DNA from: a virus
DNA length: 39,111 bases
Virus record (IMG/VR): IMGVR_UViG_3300037882_001100
Coordinates: 1-39,111 of that record
Reading direction: 5' to 3' (one strand)
Both the position numbers and the translations under genes were made by a program. Below the pieces are notes generated by a model, which was given only the letters and a program-made list of their open reading frames with translations, made no database searches and had not been told where the DNA came from. This document shows positions 6,737 to 14,651 of this stretch, one piece after another (position 1 is the stretch's first letter; each line of letters begins with the position of its first letter).

Positions 6737-8399
6737 TGAATACGCGAAGGTTCTCTGGGCTAAGGGCTATTCAGTCCTACCCATTGCACCTAAGTCTAAG
6801 CGCGTTATCTTGGACAACTGGTCTTTTTACTGCAAGACTCAAACACCTACCTCAGTCCTCAAGCCTTACCTTAAACAGTCAGACTTGAACATCGGGGTAG
6901 CTCTTGGTGAAGCTAGTGGCGTAATAGCCCTAGACTTCGACTATGACCACGAGGGTCTACATGCTAAGCTAGAGGGGTTGCTCCCTCCTAGCATTGTGGC
7001 TAAACGTGGCTCTAAAGGCTATACAGCCTTCTTCCGTTTTAATAATGAAGTATCTCGTCAGTGGAAAGCTGGCGGTAACGTCGTTGTTGAACTTCTATCC
7101 ACTGGTCGTCAGACTGTCCTCCCACCTTCAGAACACCCAGAAGGCTTCCCTTATGTTTACACTACCGCTAAAGGGCTACATGACGTTAGCCCTGAAGAAC
7201 TCCCCCACTTACCAGAAGATTTCATCTCTCAAGTCGATAAACTATTCGGTGTCGCTAAGACAGACAAAAAGTCATTACTCGACGTATCACTTGAAGATTT
7301 GCAAGACGCCCTTCAATATGTCTCTCCTGAAGAATACGACACGTGGCTCGCAGTCGGGATGGCTTTACGTTCACATCTCCCTTACGAAGTTGGGTTTGAG
7401 CTTTGGGACTCGTGGGCTTCCACCAGTGGAAAATACAACCCAAGCATTATGGTTGCTAAATGGAAATCCTTTAAGCGGGAAGGGGTGGGTATTGGTACGC
7501 TCATCTATCATGCGATTCAAGGGGGCTGGGCTAGTACCATCTCGACCGAAGCCTTAACCAAGGATGTGTTGGGTTCATTCATCACTCTCGACCAAGTAGA
7601 GGATGATATTGACACATGGGATAGAAGCTCATCAGACGTAGGTGTTCCAAGTGGTATGGCAACACTAGATGCTATGCTGCGTTACCGACGCAAGGAGTTT
7701 ACTATTATCTCTGGGTATGGCAACGCTGGCAAGTCTGAGCTATTAGACTCTATCGCCATGGGGCTAGCTCGTCACCAAGATTGGAAGTTTGCTGTCTGCT
7801 CTATGGAGAAGTCTCCTCAGCGTCACTACCGCAGCTTGATTAGTAAGTATGCTAAGACTAGCTTTGTAAAGGACAACGTGGATACCTACCGTGAAGCTAA
7901 GAGCTTTATCCGCAAGCACTTCGTTATGCTTGACCATGATTCTGTACGCAATGACTTTGATTCAATCATCATTCAGTTGGAGCGATACTTAGCTGTATCA
8001 CCTCTTGATGCGGTTATCATCGACCCATTTAACTACATCTCATCACCACAGCAGAGCAGTAACCCATTGGTGCATACACGTCATATCCTTGTGACCCTTG
8101 CAGCTTTGGCTAAGAAGCATAACATCCATGTATTCTTGGTAGCTCACCCTACGAAGCCTGATAAGACCTTCGGTAAACTTCCACGGTTGACAAAGTATTC
8201 CATTGCTGGTAGTGCTGACTTTGTGAACATTGCTGACAACATTGTCCTCGTGACCCGTGGTAAGGGTAACGTGGCTATCGTTGAAGTAGCTAAGGTTCGA
8301 GACCAAGAGCATGACCGCTTAGGCGAGACTGCTTTGGAGTTTATTAAAGAGACAGGTGAGTACATGCCTGTCGACGGTTATTTAGAAGGGGAGTATTAA
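6723..8399 (+). CDS. Bifunctional primase-polymerase / DnaB-type helicase
   Basis: 558 residues from ATG 6723, chosen because AGGAG at 6712-6716 gives a 6-base spacer (TTG 6717 and ATG 6720 are also in frame). The N-terminal prim-pol (AEP) domain shows YSVLPIAPKSK, ALDFDYD (D71 and D73 as metal ligands) and VLPPSEH. A PriCT-like linker domain follows at about 190-270. The C-terminal RecA-like helicase has Walker A GYGNAGKS (about 331-338) and Walker B DAVIIDP. It would unwind DNA and prime the lagging strand, replacing T7 gp4. Confidence 0.93.
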   Translation: MSAFNEYAKVLWAKGYSVLPIAPKSKRVILDNWSFYCKTQTPTSVLKPYLKQSDLNIGVALGEASGVIALDFDYDHEGLHAKLEGLLPPSIVAKRGSKGYTAFFRFNNEVSRQWKAGGNVVVELLSTGRQTVLPPSEHPEGFPYVYTTAKGLHDVSPEELPHLPEDFISQVDKLFGVAKTDKKSLLDVSLEDLQDALQYVSPEEYDTWLAVGMALRSHLPYEVGFELWDSWASTSGKYNPSIMVAKWKSFKREGVGIGTLIYHAIQGGWASTISTEALTKDVLGSFITLDQVEDDIDTWDRSSSDVGVPSGMATLDAMLRYRRKEFTIISGYGNAGKSELLDSIAMGLARHQDWKFAVCSMEKSPQRHYRSLISKYAKTSFVKDNVDTYREAKSFIRKHFVMLDHDSVRNDFDSIIIQLERYLAVSPLDAVIIDPFNYISSPQQSSNPLVHTRHILVTLAALAKKHNIHVFLVAHPTKPDKTFGKLPRLTKYSIAGSADFVNIADNIVLVTRGKGNVAIVEVAKVRDQEHDRLGETALEFIKETGEYMPVDGYLEGEY

Positions 8400-8400
8400 G

Positions 8401-8661
8401 ATGAGTAAAGCAGCTATTAAAGATTCACTGAGATTAGCTCATAGAGCGTTAGACTCTTACCAAGCTCAGATAAACGTCTTATATGCAGAGAAGGCTGGGT
8501 TGAAAGACTCCTTGCAAAAGCTAGAGCGTAAACAGGATTTTGCGAAGCAAGCGTTAAAAAACGCCTTCCACAGTGCGAGTGTAGCTCCTGAGGGGACATC
8601 TTACACAACTGAAAACATGCGTGCAGTGCTTGACACAATCGCTGTGTACTTGTTTGATTAG
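8401..8661 (+). CDS. Small coiled-coil protein
   Basis: 86 residues from ATG 8401, with AAGGGGAG upstream. Residues 10-55 form a likely coiled coil (AEKAGLKDSLQKLERKQDFAKQALK). It sits between helicase and polymerase with 1-2 base spacing. It may be a structural or accessory partner in the replisome, inferred only from location. No family recognised. Confidence 0.7.
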   Translation: MSKAAIKDSLRLAHRALDSYQAQINVLYAEKAGLKDSLQKLERKQDFAKQALKNAFHSASVAPEGTSYTTENMRAVLDTIAVYLFD

Positions 8662-8663
8662 TC

Positions 8664-10595
8664 ATGCGTCTTGTAGCTGACATTGAGACAGACGGTCTTT
8701 ACCATGAAGTGACGCAGATTCACTGCATCGTGGCTATGGATAAAGATACCAAGAAGGTTCACACTTTCTTTGATAAGCCTTTGGATGGTATCACCCCCAC
8801 TGGTTCTATCAACGATGGTGTAGCTTTCTTGTCTCAGGCAGCACATGTTACAGGCCACAACTGGATTGACTACGATGCTCGTGTCATCCGTAAGTTCTAT
8901 CCTGAGTTTGTGATTGACGTTAAGAAGATTACTGACACCATGTTACGGTCTTACATGTTTAGACCACACATGCACAGTCATCCTAATTGCCCAGCAAGTA
9001 AAGTTACTCCTACTGGCAGAAAGCCCATTGGGCCACATAGCCTAGAAAACTGGGGGTACTTTGTTGGGCTTGGTAAGGTTGAGAATGAAGATTGGTCAAC
9101 CTTCACACCTCACATGCTAACGCGGTGCATTGAGGACGTAAGAATAACAGACCGCGTGGACACACTTCTAGCTCAAGAGCAGGAGGGCTGGGACTGGGGT
9201 TTCGCTGAATGGATTGAAAAATCCTTCCGATTCATCATGTCCGAGCAAGAAGGCCACGGGTGGGTATTTGATGTGCAAGGCGCAGGGTGCGCTCTTGAGC
9301 GCTTAAACCAACGTATCATTGAGATTGATGCCTTGGTGTTGCCACGAATCCCACCTGTGGTTGTCCCATCAGATAAACCCACAACTCAGATAAGGAAGAA
9401 AACAGGTGGATACCATCCGAACTTTATTAAATGGTTTGAATCTTGCGGCATTGGCCCTAGCTTCATTATGGCTGATTTTGTGGGGGATTTTAGTCGCGTG
9501 TCTTTTGAACAAATTAACTTAGCTTCTCAAGACCAAATTAAGGCATATTTATTATCTGTTGGTTGGCAGCCTACAGAGTGGAACTATAAGAAAGACGCTA
9601 CTGGTAAGCGCAACCTAAAGGATGAGACAGGTAAGCTAATTGTCACCTCACCTAAACTGACTGAGGATTCCTTTGAGTCTCTGAGTGATGACTCTGGGAA
9701 GCTGATTGCAGAGCGTGTTACCCTGTGTCATAGACGTTCTCAGATTGAGGGTTGGCTAAGCAATGTGAGACCAGATGGACGCATTGGTGCTAGTGGTAAT
9801 ACATGTGGAACCAACACAGGCCGTGTAACTCACCGTGTTGTAGTGAACGTACCAAAGGCTGAGGAGAATGTGTTCTTCGGTAAAGAGATGCGTTCTCTGT
9901 TCACTGTGCCAAAAGGCTACAAGCTAGTTGGTGGTGACTTGGCTGCGCTAGAAGACCGTCTAGCTGGGCATCATACCTACAAGTTCGATAATGGTGACTA
10001 CGCAGACACGTTGCTGAAGGGAGACCCACATCAGAAGACAGCAGACTTATTTGGATGCACACGTCATAAAGGTAAGACTTGCAACCATGCTTTGAAGTAC
10101 GGAGCGCAACCACCTAAGGTAGCAGAGATTCTAGGTTGCGAGATTCCCAAGGCTAATTACTTTTGGAACCTGTGGTGGGAGAGTCATCCATCGCTGAAGG
10201 ATTTGAAGGAAGCTATCGAGAAGGGATTGACCAACCGTGGCTTCTTAAAGAATGGCAAGCTTTCAGATAACGCTTGGATTAAGGGTATCGATGGGAGAAA
10301 GATTTATATTCGTTCTACGCATTCGGCATTAAATGCTAGGATTCAGAACGCTGGTTCCGTGGTCAATAAGCTGACTACAATTTACATACAGGAAGGCATA
10401 GATGAGTTGTGGTTGGATGCTCATCTTGTAGGTAACTTCCATGACGAGACACAGGCTGAGGTAGCTGAAGCAGATGTAGAGGCTTACCGAGGTGTTGTGG
10501 AAAGGGCTGTTACAAGGGTTAATGAGGTCTTTGACTTTGCTATCCCAATGGCAGCCGAAACCAAAGTTGGTAATAATTGGAAAGAAACTCACTAA
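8664..10595 (+). CDS. Family A DNA polymerase with 3'-5' exonuclease domain
   Basis: 643 residues, T7 gp5-like in length (704 in T7). Exo motif I is VADIETDG (D6, E8) and motif II is HNWIDYD (D69/D71). Motif III appears as RCIED (D158), with Arg where Tyr is usual. Polymerase motif A is GGDLAALEDR (D425). Motif B runs R467 to K471, then NHALKYG (H475, Y479, G480). Motif C is HDE (593-595). H475 aligns with F762 of E. coli Pol I. This is the replicative polymerase. No ribosome site is obvious, so coupling with the gene 2 bases upstream is likely. Confidence 0.95.
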   Translation: MRLVADIETDGLYHEVTQIHCIVAMDKDTKKVHTFFDKPLDGITPTGSINDGVAFLSQAAHVTGHNWIDYDARVIRKFYPEFVIDVKKITDTMLRSYMFRPHMHSHPNCPASKVTPTGRKPIGPHSLENWGYFVGLGKVENEDWSTFTPHMLTRCIEDVRITDRVDTLLAQEQEGWDWGFAEWIEKSFRFIMSEQEGHGWVFDVQGAGCALERLNQRIIEIDALVLPRIPPVVVPSDKPTTQIRKKTGGYHPNFIKWFESCGIGPSFIMADFVGDFSRVSFEQINLASQDQIKAYLLSVGWQPTEWNYKKDATGKRNLKDETGKLIVTSPKLTEDSFESLSDDSGKLIAERVTLCHRRSQIEGWLSNVRPDGRIGASGNTCGTNTGRVTHRVVVNVPKAEENVFFGKEMRSLFTVPKGYKLVGGDLAALEDRLAGHHTYKFDNGDYADTLLKGDPHQKTADLFGCTRHKGKTCNHALKYGAQPPKVAEILGCEIPKANYFWNLWWESHPSLKDLKEAIEKGLTNRGFLKNGKLSDNAWIKGIDGRKIYIRSTHSALNARIQNAGSVVNKLTTIYIQEGIDELWLDAHLVGNFHDETQAEVAEADVEAYRGVVERAVTRVNEVFDFAIPMAAETKVGNNWKETH

Positions 10596-10605
10596 AGGAG
10601 AATTT

Positions 10606-10974
10606 ATGCAGAATGAAGACTACATGACACATGACGATTGGCTTCGTCGTCAACGAGAGCTAGAGACCGCAGAGGCTAAGGGTTCTTATGACACTTGGGC
10701 ACAGCAGTTAGCAAAAGACTGTGCTGGAACTCATGTAAACACGGCTGTAGTACGTCCTACACACTACACCTCTGGCTCTATTGAATGTATCGACGCTATC
10801 GAGTCTGCCTTGACTCCTGAGGAGTTTAAGGGGTTTCTAAAGGGTAACGTCATTAAGTACACATGGCGTCACAATCGTAAGAATGGTATTGAGGATTTAG
10901 ATAAGGCTGATTGGTATCTAGCCCGTCTTCGCTCCTTCACTCGTAACCTAGCCAAAAAGCTAAAGGGGGTTTAA
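10606..10974 (+). CDS. DUF3310 protein (T7 gp1.7-like region)
   Basis: 122 residues from ATG 10606 with AAAGGAG. The frame is open upstream inside the polymerase gene but the ribosome site marks this start. The C-terminal half carries the DUF3310 pattern: HYTSGSIECIDAIES, then FLKGNVIKYTWRHNRKNGIEDLDKA and W-Y-L. The domain is found in T7 gp1.7, a dTMP and dGMP kinase, so a nucleotide-kinase-related role is possible, but the domain alone does not prove activity. It is flanked by polymerase and ThyX genes. Confidence 0.8.
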   Translation: MQNEDYMTHDDWLRRQRELETAEAKGSYDTWAQQLAKDCAGTHVNTAVVRPTHYTSGSIECIDAIESALTPEEFKGFLKGNVIKYTWRHNRKNGIEDLDKADWYLARLRSFTRNLAKKLKGV

Positions 10975-10975
10975 T

Positions 10976-11203
10976 ATGCAAGACCCAGACATTATAGCTG
11001 CCCGTATTATGGCAGAAGAGGCAGATTGGAATAACGGCCTTCTAAGGGGGGCGTTAATCAAAAAAAAGGAGCGCTTATACAACCTCCGCAAGGTTGTAGA
11101 TGAGCGTATTAATCAGTTAGACCGCGAGGAAACCAACCTATATTTTTATCATACATACTCAGAGCAGCTTCGCATAGAACTTTTTAATGAAGGGAAAATT
11201 TAG
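10976..11203 (+). CDS. Small hypothetical coiled-coil protein
   Basis: 75 residues from ATG 10976 after AAAGGGGG. It is charged and helical throughout (IKKKERLYNLRKVVDERINQLDREE). It has a one-base gap to the gene on either side, so it is part of the same operon. No family or function recognised. Confidence 0.7.
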   Translation: MQDPDIIAARIMAEEADWNNGLLRGALIKKKERLYNLRKVVDERINQLDREETNLYFYHTYSEQLRIELFNEGKI

Positions 11204-11911
11204 ATGAATATCTTAGAACAAAACATTTCCCTTATCCATTGCACACACTTTGTGGATGGTCGAGATACAGACCTTATGCCTGTGGCTGCTGCCCGTGTAT
11301 CCTTTGGTAATGACGCCAACGTAGGTAAAGACCGAGAGGGTGATAAGAAGCTAACCAACTATCTGGCTAAGCATAAGCACCTATCTCCATTTGAACATCA
11401 AACCGTAGGCTTTAAGATTGAGTGCCCTATCTTTGTTGCGCGGGAGTGGATGCGTCATCGTAGCCAAGCCTTCAACGAGATTAGCCTCCGTTACACTGAC
11501 AAGACCATTGGTGACTTCTGGCTCCCAGAAAAAGGTTGGCGTATGGCAGGTGGAACCAATCGACAAGGTTCTGGTGCTGTTGTAGGGGATGCTCAGACCA
11601 ATGAGGGTCTTGACGCTATTGCCATTGCTGCCTATGAGGCTGCTGAGAAAGCTTACTTCGCTCTATTAGAACGTGGTATTGCTAAGGAGTTAGCCCGTAT
11701 CGTTATCTCTGTTGGTCACATGACAGAGTTCTATGCTACAGCTTCTCTGCGTAACTGGGCTGCTTTCTGTATGCAACGCCTAAGCCCTCTAGCTCAAGAG
11801 GAGATTCGTGTCCTCGCTGAGAAAGTGGACTTCACACTTAATGCCTTGTACCCTGATTCTTGGGGTGCATTGAAAACCCATTTCATTGGAGATACCCATG
11901 AAACAGCCTAG
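11204..11911 (+). CDS. thyX: Flavin-dependent thymidylate synthase ThyX
   Basis: 235 residues. The ThyX signature RHR-x7-S is present in full: R84-H85-R86, then S94 (RHRSQAFNEIS), with the upstream His-rich segment LAKHKHLSPFEH. ThyX methylates dUMP to dTMP using methylene-tetrahydrofolate, NAD(P)H and FAD, and works as a tetramer. The length matches the family. In phages it boosts dTMP supply for replication. It overlaps the next gene by 14 bases. Confidence 0.95.
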   Translation: MNILEQNISLIHCTHFVDGRDTDLMPVAAARVSFGNDANVGKDREGDKKLTNYLAKHKHLSPFEHQTVGFKIECPIFVAREWMRHRSQAFNEISLRYTDKTIGDFWLPEKGWRMAGGTNRQGSGAVVGDAQTNEGLDAIAIAAYEAAEKAYFALLERGIAKELARIVISVGHMTEFYATASLRNWAAFCMQRLSPLAQEEIRVLAEKVDFTLNALYPDSWGALKTHFIGDTHETA

Positions 11912-12689
11912 AATCAGCTTCTTTGATATTGAGTCTTCTCATAATCTAGTAGCTACCTTCTCCCTCTTTAAGCCTATCATCCCACATGGTGCTATCCTCA
12001 AGGAGCGTCACATTATTTGTGCCTCTTGGAAGTATGCTGGTTGTAAGACTGTGCATAGTGTATCCCTGCTGGATGACCCTAAGCGCTTTAAGAGAGACCG
12101 TAGCGATGACTTTATTGTCATTAAGGCTATCCATGAGATGCTTTCTAATACAGACATTCTCGTAGCCCACAATGGTGATAGATTTGACTTGCGCTATTTC
12201 AATACACGGGCTTTGTACCATGGGCTTCCTCCTATCGGGAAGATTACCACGGTGGATACCTTGAAGGTTGCTCGTCGTTACTTCAACTTCAACTCTAACC
12301 GCTTGGATTATATCGGTGGCTATCTTGGCGTAGGCCGTAAGACCCATACGTCCTTGGATATGTGGTTGGCTATTATTGACCCTCAGCGTTCAATAGAAGA
12401 TGCAGCAGCAGCTATTCTCAAGATGCGTCGCTACAACCGAAACGACGTACGCCTTCTGGAGGAAGTGTATTATAAACTACTACCTTACACAATTAACCAC
12501 CCTAACGTAGCGAATTTTATTGACACGGATAAACCAGTATGCACAAGATGTGGTTCCTCAAACCTGCAAAAGAGAGGTTTCCATACCACAGTTGGCGGTA
12601 AGAAGCAGCGTTATGGCTGCAATGACTGCGGTGCTTGGAGTCTTGAACGTGCTGTTGTCTCTAAATCAGTCCTTACAAAGGAGTCATAA
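11898..12689 (+). CDS. DEDDy 3'-5' exonuclease with C-terminal zinc ribbon
   Basis: 263 residues from ATG 11898, with GGAGA 5 bases upstream (TTG 11886 is a less likely start). RNase H-like exonuclease motifs: FFDIES (D10, E12), AHNGDRFDLRYF (N92, D97) and YNRND (Y179, D183), so all DEDDy residues are present. The C-terminus has CTRC (215-218) and CNDC (241-244), a zinc ribbon that may hold nucleic acid or a partner. It could act as a separate proofreading or processing nuclease beside the polymerase. Exact substrate unknown. Confidence 0.85.
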   Translation: MKQPRISFFDIESSHNLVATFSLFKPIIPHGAILKERHIICASWKYAGCKTVHSVSLLDDPKRFKRDRSDDFIVIKAIHEMLSNTDILVAHNGDRFDLRYFNTRALYHGLPPIGKITTVDTLKVARRYFNFNSNRLDYIGGYLGVGRKTHTSLDMWLAIIDPQRSIEDAAAAILKMRRYNRNDVRLLEEVYYKLLPYTINHPNVANFIDTDKPVCTRCGSSNLQKRGFHTTVGGKKQRYGCNDCGAWSLERAVVSKSVLTKES

Positions 12690-13136
12690 ATGCTGAAACA
12701 CAAACATCTAATCCTCGCCTTTGATTGCTTTAATCCGCCAGCTAAGGCAGCTGAAGCTGTATCCTTCCTAGAAGACATCATTCGTCTCGTGGATATGAAC
12801 ATTGCAAAGGCTGATACTATGCCATCTAATCCCCAAGGCTATCGCTGCGACCTCCTCGGTAACGAGGGAGTGACTGCTGTGGGTATCCTTGAAACAAGCC
12901 ATACGGTTATCCATACATGGGACTTAGCTGAAACTGGTAAGATTCAGTTTGACCTCTACTCCTGCAAAGAGTTTGATGTCCAACAAATCATCAACTTCTG
13001 CAAAGACCGCTTCGGTATCCGCAATGGCTCCTACATCATCTTGAACCGCGAGAGCGTATTAGAGATTGAAGAAAAGGGCTTCCTCGGAAACGATGGTGTT
13101 GTTACCCACGTTTATCACCCAACATTTATGCTTTAG
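12690..13136 (+). CDS. speD: S-adenosylmethionine decarboxylase homologue (SpeD family)
   Basis: 148 residues from ATG 12690 with AAGGAG. It has the core of pyruvoyl-dependent AdoMet decarboxylases: TSH-x3-HTW with S70 (future pyruvoyl), H75 and C92 (YSC). In bacterial class 1B enzymes the proenzyme cleaves itself between Glu and Ser of ESH; here the residue before Ser is Thr. Two extra residues lie between HTW and the Cys motif. Decarboxylated AdoMet feeds spermidine synthesis. Some SpeD homologues are instead ornithine or arginine decarboxylases. A metabolic gene carried by the phage. Confidence 0.8.
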   Translation: MLKHKHLILAFDCFNPPAKAAEAVSFLEDIIRLVDMNIAKADTMPSNPQGYRCDLLGNEGVTAVGILETSHTVIHTWDLAETGKIQFDLYSCKEFDVQQIINFCKDRFGIRNGSYIILNRESVLEIEEKGFLGNDGVVTHVYHPTFML

Positions 13137-13144
13137 GAGTTATC

Positions 13145-13324
13145 ATGCCATATCTATCACAGTTTCCCCTCCGCTTGGCTATCGCTATTACTTACGCAGC
13201 TTTAGTCCTACTGCTCTGTCCCTTCGTAGCTATCTTCATTGCAACTACCACAGCGTACTCAGCACTCACTCCTAAGAACTCTCTCGAATCCCTACTATCA
13301 CTTGACTTTTACGAAAAGGAATAA
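13145..13324 (+). CDS. Small membrane protein (59 aa)
   Basis: ATG 13145 follows AGGAG at 13136-13140 and opens 59 codons to TAA at 13322-13324. One long hydrophobic stretch (about residues 10-37, LAIAITYAALVLLLCPFVAI onward) suggests one TM helix, or two close ones. It lies between the SpeD and the 107-residue gene with short spacers, so it is clearly part of the operon. Function unknown; possible role in changing the host envelope. Confidence 0.7.
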   Translation: MPYLSQFPLRLAIAITYAALVLLLCPFVAIFIATTTAYSALTPKNSLESLLSLDFYEKE

Positions 13325-13326
13325 TT

Positions 13327-13650
13327 ATGGCAACTCTACTTAAAACTAAACACTTCATCTTCTATGGTAGCCCTTCACAGATTCAGGAGGAGTTAGAAAA
13401 AACCCTAGAGACCTTCATTAACAGTATGGAAGTCAACGTCATTGAGATGAGCCATACCTACGGCGTTACAAATTCGGGTGTACCCCACATCAGCGTTTTG
13501 GTAGCTTACTCTCATATCCCTGTTGCAGAGAAGAAACCAGTGGTCACGGAGGAAGAAAAGAAGATTCTTCTTGACAAAGACAACGTAGTGAAAGATAATA
13601 CTTCTGGTCTTAGTAAAAACACTGGTGCTAAAAACAAGAACAAAAAATAA
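13327..13650 (+). CDS. Hypothetical protein, last rightward gene
   Basis: 107 residues from ATG 13327 with AAAAGGA. The first 75 residues look alpha/beta (KHFIFYGSPSQIQEELEKTLETFIN, then HISVLVAYSH). The C-terminus is a long Lys and Asn-rich tail ending KNKNKK, probably disordered and possibly nucleic-acid binding. It ends the rightward operon and a terminator hairpin follows about 40 bases later. Confidence 0.75.
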   Translation: MATLLKTKHFIFYGSPSQIQEELEKTLETFINSMEVNVIEMSHTYGVTNSGVPHISVLVAYSHIPVAEKKPVVTEEEKKILLDKDNVVKDNTSGLSKNTGAKNKNKK

Positions 13651-13688
13651 CCAGAATTGGCAGGTTTGACTCCTTTCCCTGCTAATAA

Positions 13689-13725
13689 GAAACCCCCTTC
13701 TCTTGATTGAGTTGGGGGTTCTCTT
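13689..13725 (+). terminator. Rho-independent terminator, end of rightward operon (facing the leftward operon end)
   Basis: AACCCCC (13691-13697) pairs with GGGGGTT (13714-13720) around a 16-base loop, followed by CTCTTTT. It stands between the converging ends of the rightward operon (stop 13650) and the leftward operon (stop 13747). On the reverse strand the tail is TTTCTT, so some action in both directions is possible. Confidence 0.75.
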
Positions 13726-13746
13726 TTATCTAAATATAGGGTTTAA

Positions 13747-13974
13747 CTATTCAAGCCATTCTACAAGGTGTCTGTGCTTTACTGCACAATCCTCAAGATG
13801 TGCTTTATTAGTGATAGCAGCAATAGCAACCTCCCTAAGAGTGTCATCTTTAACATCGTATGCCTCCATGCAGGGAGCTGCTAAATTAGCAGGTGGTTTA
13901 GTCCATATCTTTATATTCCCGCAGCCAGTCAGTACCAGCGTGGCAGTTATCAAGGTCAGGGTTCTTAGATACAT
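13747..13974 (-). CDS. Outer-membrane spanin lipoprotein (Rz1-like)
   Basis: 75 residues from ATG at 13974 with AAGG upstream. A lipoprotein signal (MYLRTLTLITATLVLTGC) ends in the lipobox LTGC, with C18 as the lipidated residue, and the mature part starts GNIKIWTKPPAN, Pro-containing as in Rz1. It is sorted to the outer membrane and joins the inner-membrane spanin to fuse the two membranes in the last step of lysis. It overlaps the Rz-like gene by 77 bases in another frame, the classic overlapping arrangement. Confidence 0.85.
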   Translation of the reverse strand: MYLRTLTLITATLVLTGCGNIKIWTKPPANLAAPCMEAYDVKDDTLREVAIAAITNKAHLEDCAVKHRHLVEWLE

Positions 13975-14206
13975 AAATTACCTTAACGCCTTTCTCTAGT
14001 TTCTTCTTTATATCTTGTCTTTCTTCTTCATACTTCTCAGAATGAATCTGAGCCGTTTCTAGCATAGTCTGCTGTCTCTTGGCTATCTCCCTACGGGCTT
14101 TATCCTCTCCTATGCTGTAGCCCTTAAAATAAGCCCCTACAGCGAGAATTATACACCCACCTAGTATAAGACACCATTTAACTAGTACAAAGTTTATATT
14201 CAGCAT
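13898..14206 (-). CDS. Inner-membrane spanin (Rz-like)
   Basis: 102 residues from ATG at 14206, with GAGGAG upstream. An N-terminal TM helix (about residues 7-27, LVKWCLILGGCIILAVGAY) is followed by a long charged coiled coil (EDKARREIAKRQQTMLE, EEERQDIKKKLEKG). This is the i-spanin design: anchored in the inner membrane with a periplasmic coiled coil that binds the lipoprotein partner. Spanins imply a Gram-negative host. Confidence 0.85.
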   Translation of the reverse strand: MLNINFVLVKWCLILGGCIILAVGAYFKGYSIGEDKARREIAKRQQTMLETAQIHSEKYEEERQDIKKKLEKGVKVIYVSKNPDLDNCHAGTDWLREYKDMD

Positions 14207-14651
14207 CTCGTCTCCTCACAATCCCGCTACACTTATTTTCTTTCTTTCGGCAGTCCTTACCGCCGACGTACACCCACCTTTTGATTTCTTCACAAGCACC
14301 CTTAACATCACCACGGTTGGCTTTCTTGGCCAATGTAGAGCGTTGGATATTACCCAAACCTACGTTGTACGCTAATGAGATAAAAGCTGCCTTAGAGGTA
14401 TCTGGGATAGGGTGGTGAATCACTTTTGACACACCATCGTGAAAGCGTAGCAACTCTTTGTTAAGAAGGTGTTTACACTCCTCGTTAGAATAGATACGTC
14501 CCATGTCCACCGTGGTAGTGTAGCCGTAGCAGACGGTATTAACCCCCACGATGTCCTTGTAGGGTTTATTCTCCATTCCTTCATATGCCACAACTAACCC
14601 TGTTGCCAAGGCTATAGCTGGTAGAGCTAACCTAGCGTTTGCGTGTAACAT
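14178..14651 (-). CDS. SAR endolysin (lysozyme, glycoside hydrolase 24)
   Basis: 157 residues from ATG at 14651 (TTG 14657 would add two). The N-terminal weakly hydrophobic, Ala/Gly-rich segment (LALPAIALATGLVVAY) runs straight into the catalytic Glu, as in signal-anchor-release lysozymes such as R of phage 21. The catalytic triad E-x8-D-x5-T is complete (E24, D33, T39), followed by CYGYT. It cleaves peptidoglycan between MurNAc and GlcNAc after release from the membrane. It overlaps the holin gene by 20 bases and the Rz-like gene by 29. Confidence 0.88.
   Translation of the reverse strand: MLHANARLALPAIALATGLVVAYEGMENKPYKDIVGVNTVCYGYTTTVDMGRIYSNEECKHLLNKELLRFHDGVSKVIHHPIPDTSKAAFISLAYNVGLGNIQRSTLAKKANRGDVKGACEEIKRWVYVGGKDCRKKENKCSGIVRRRDAEYKLCTS

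Noticed and set aside
11946-12347. 133-codon minus-strand frame inside the exonuclease gene
   Set aside because: The sense gene has all catalytic motifs, and the antisense frame has no start context or promoter.
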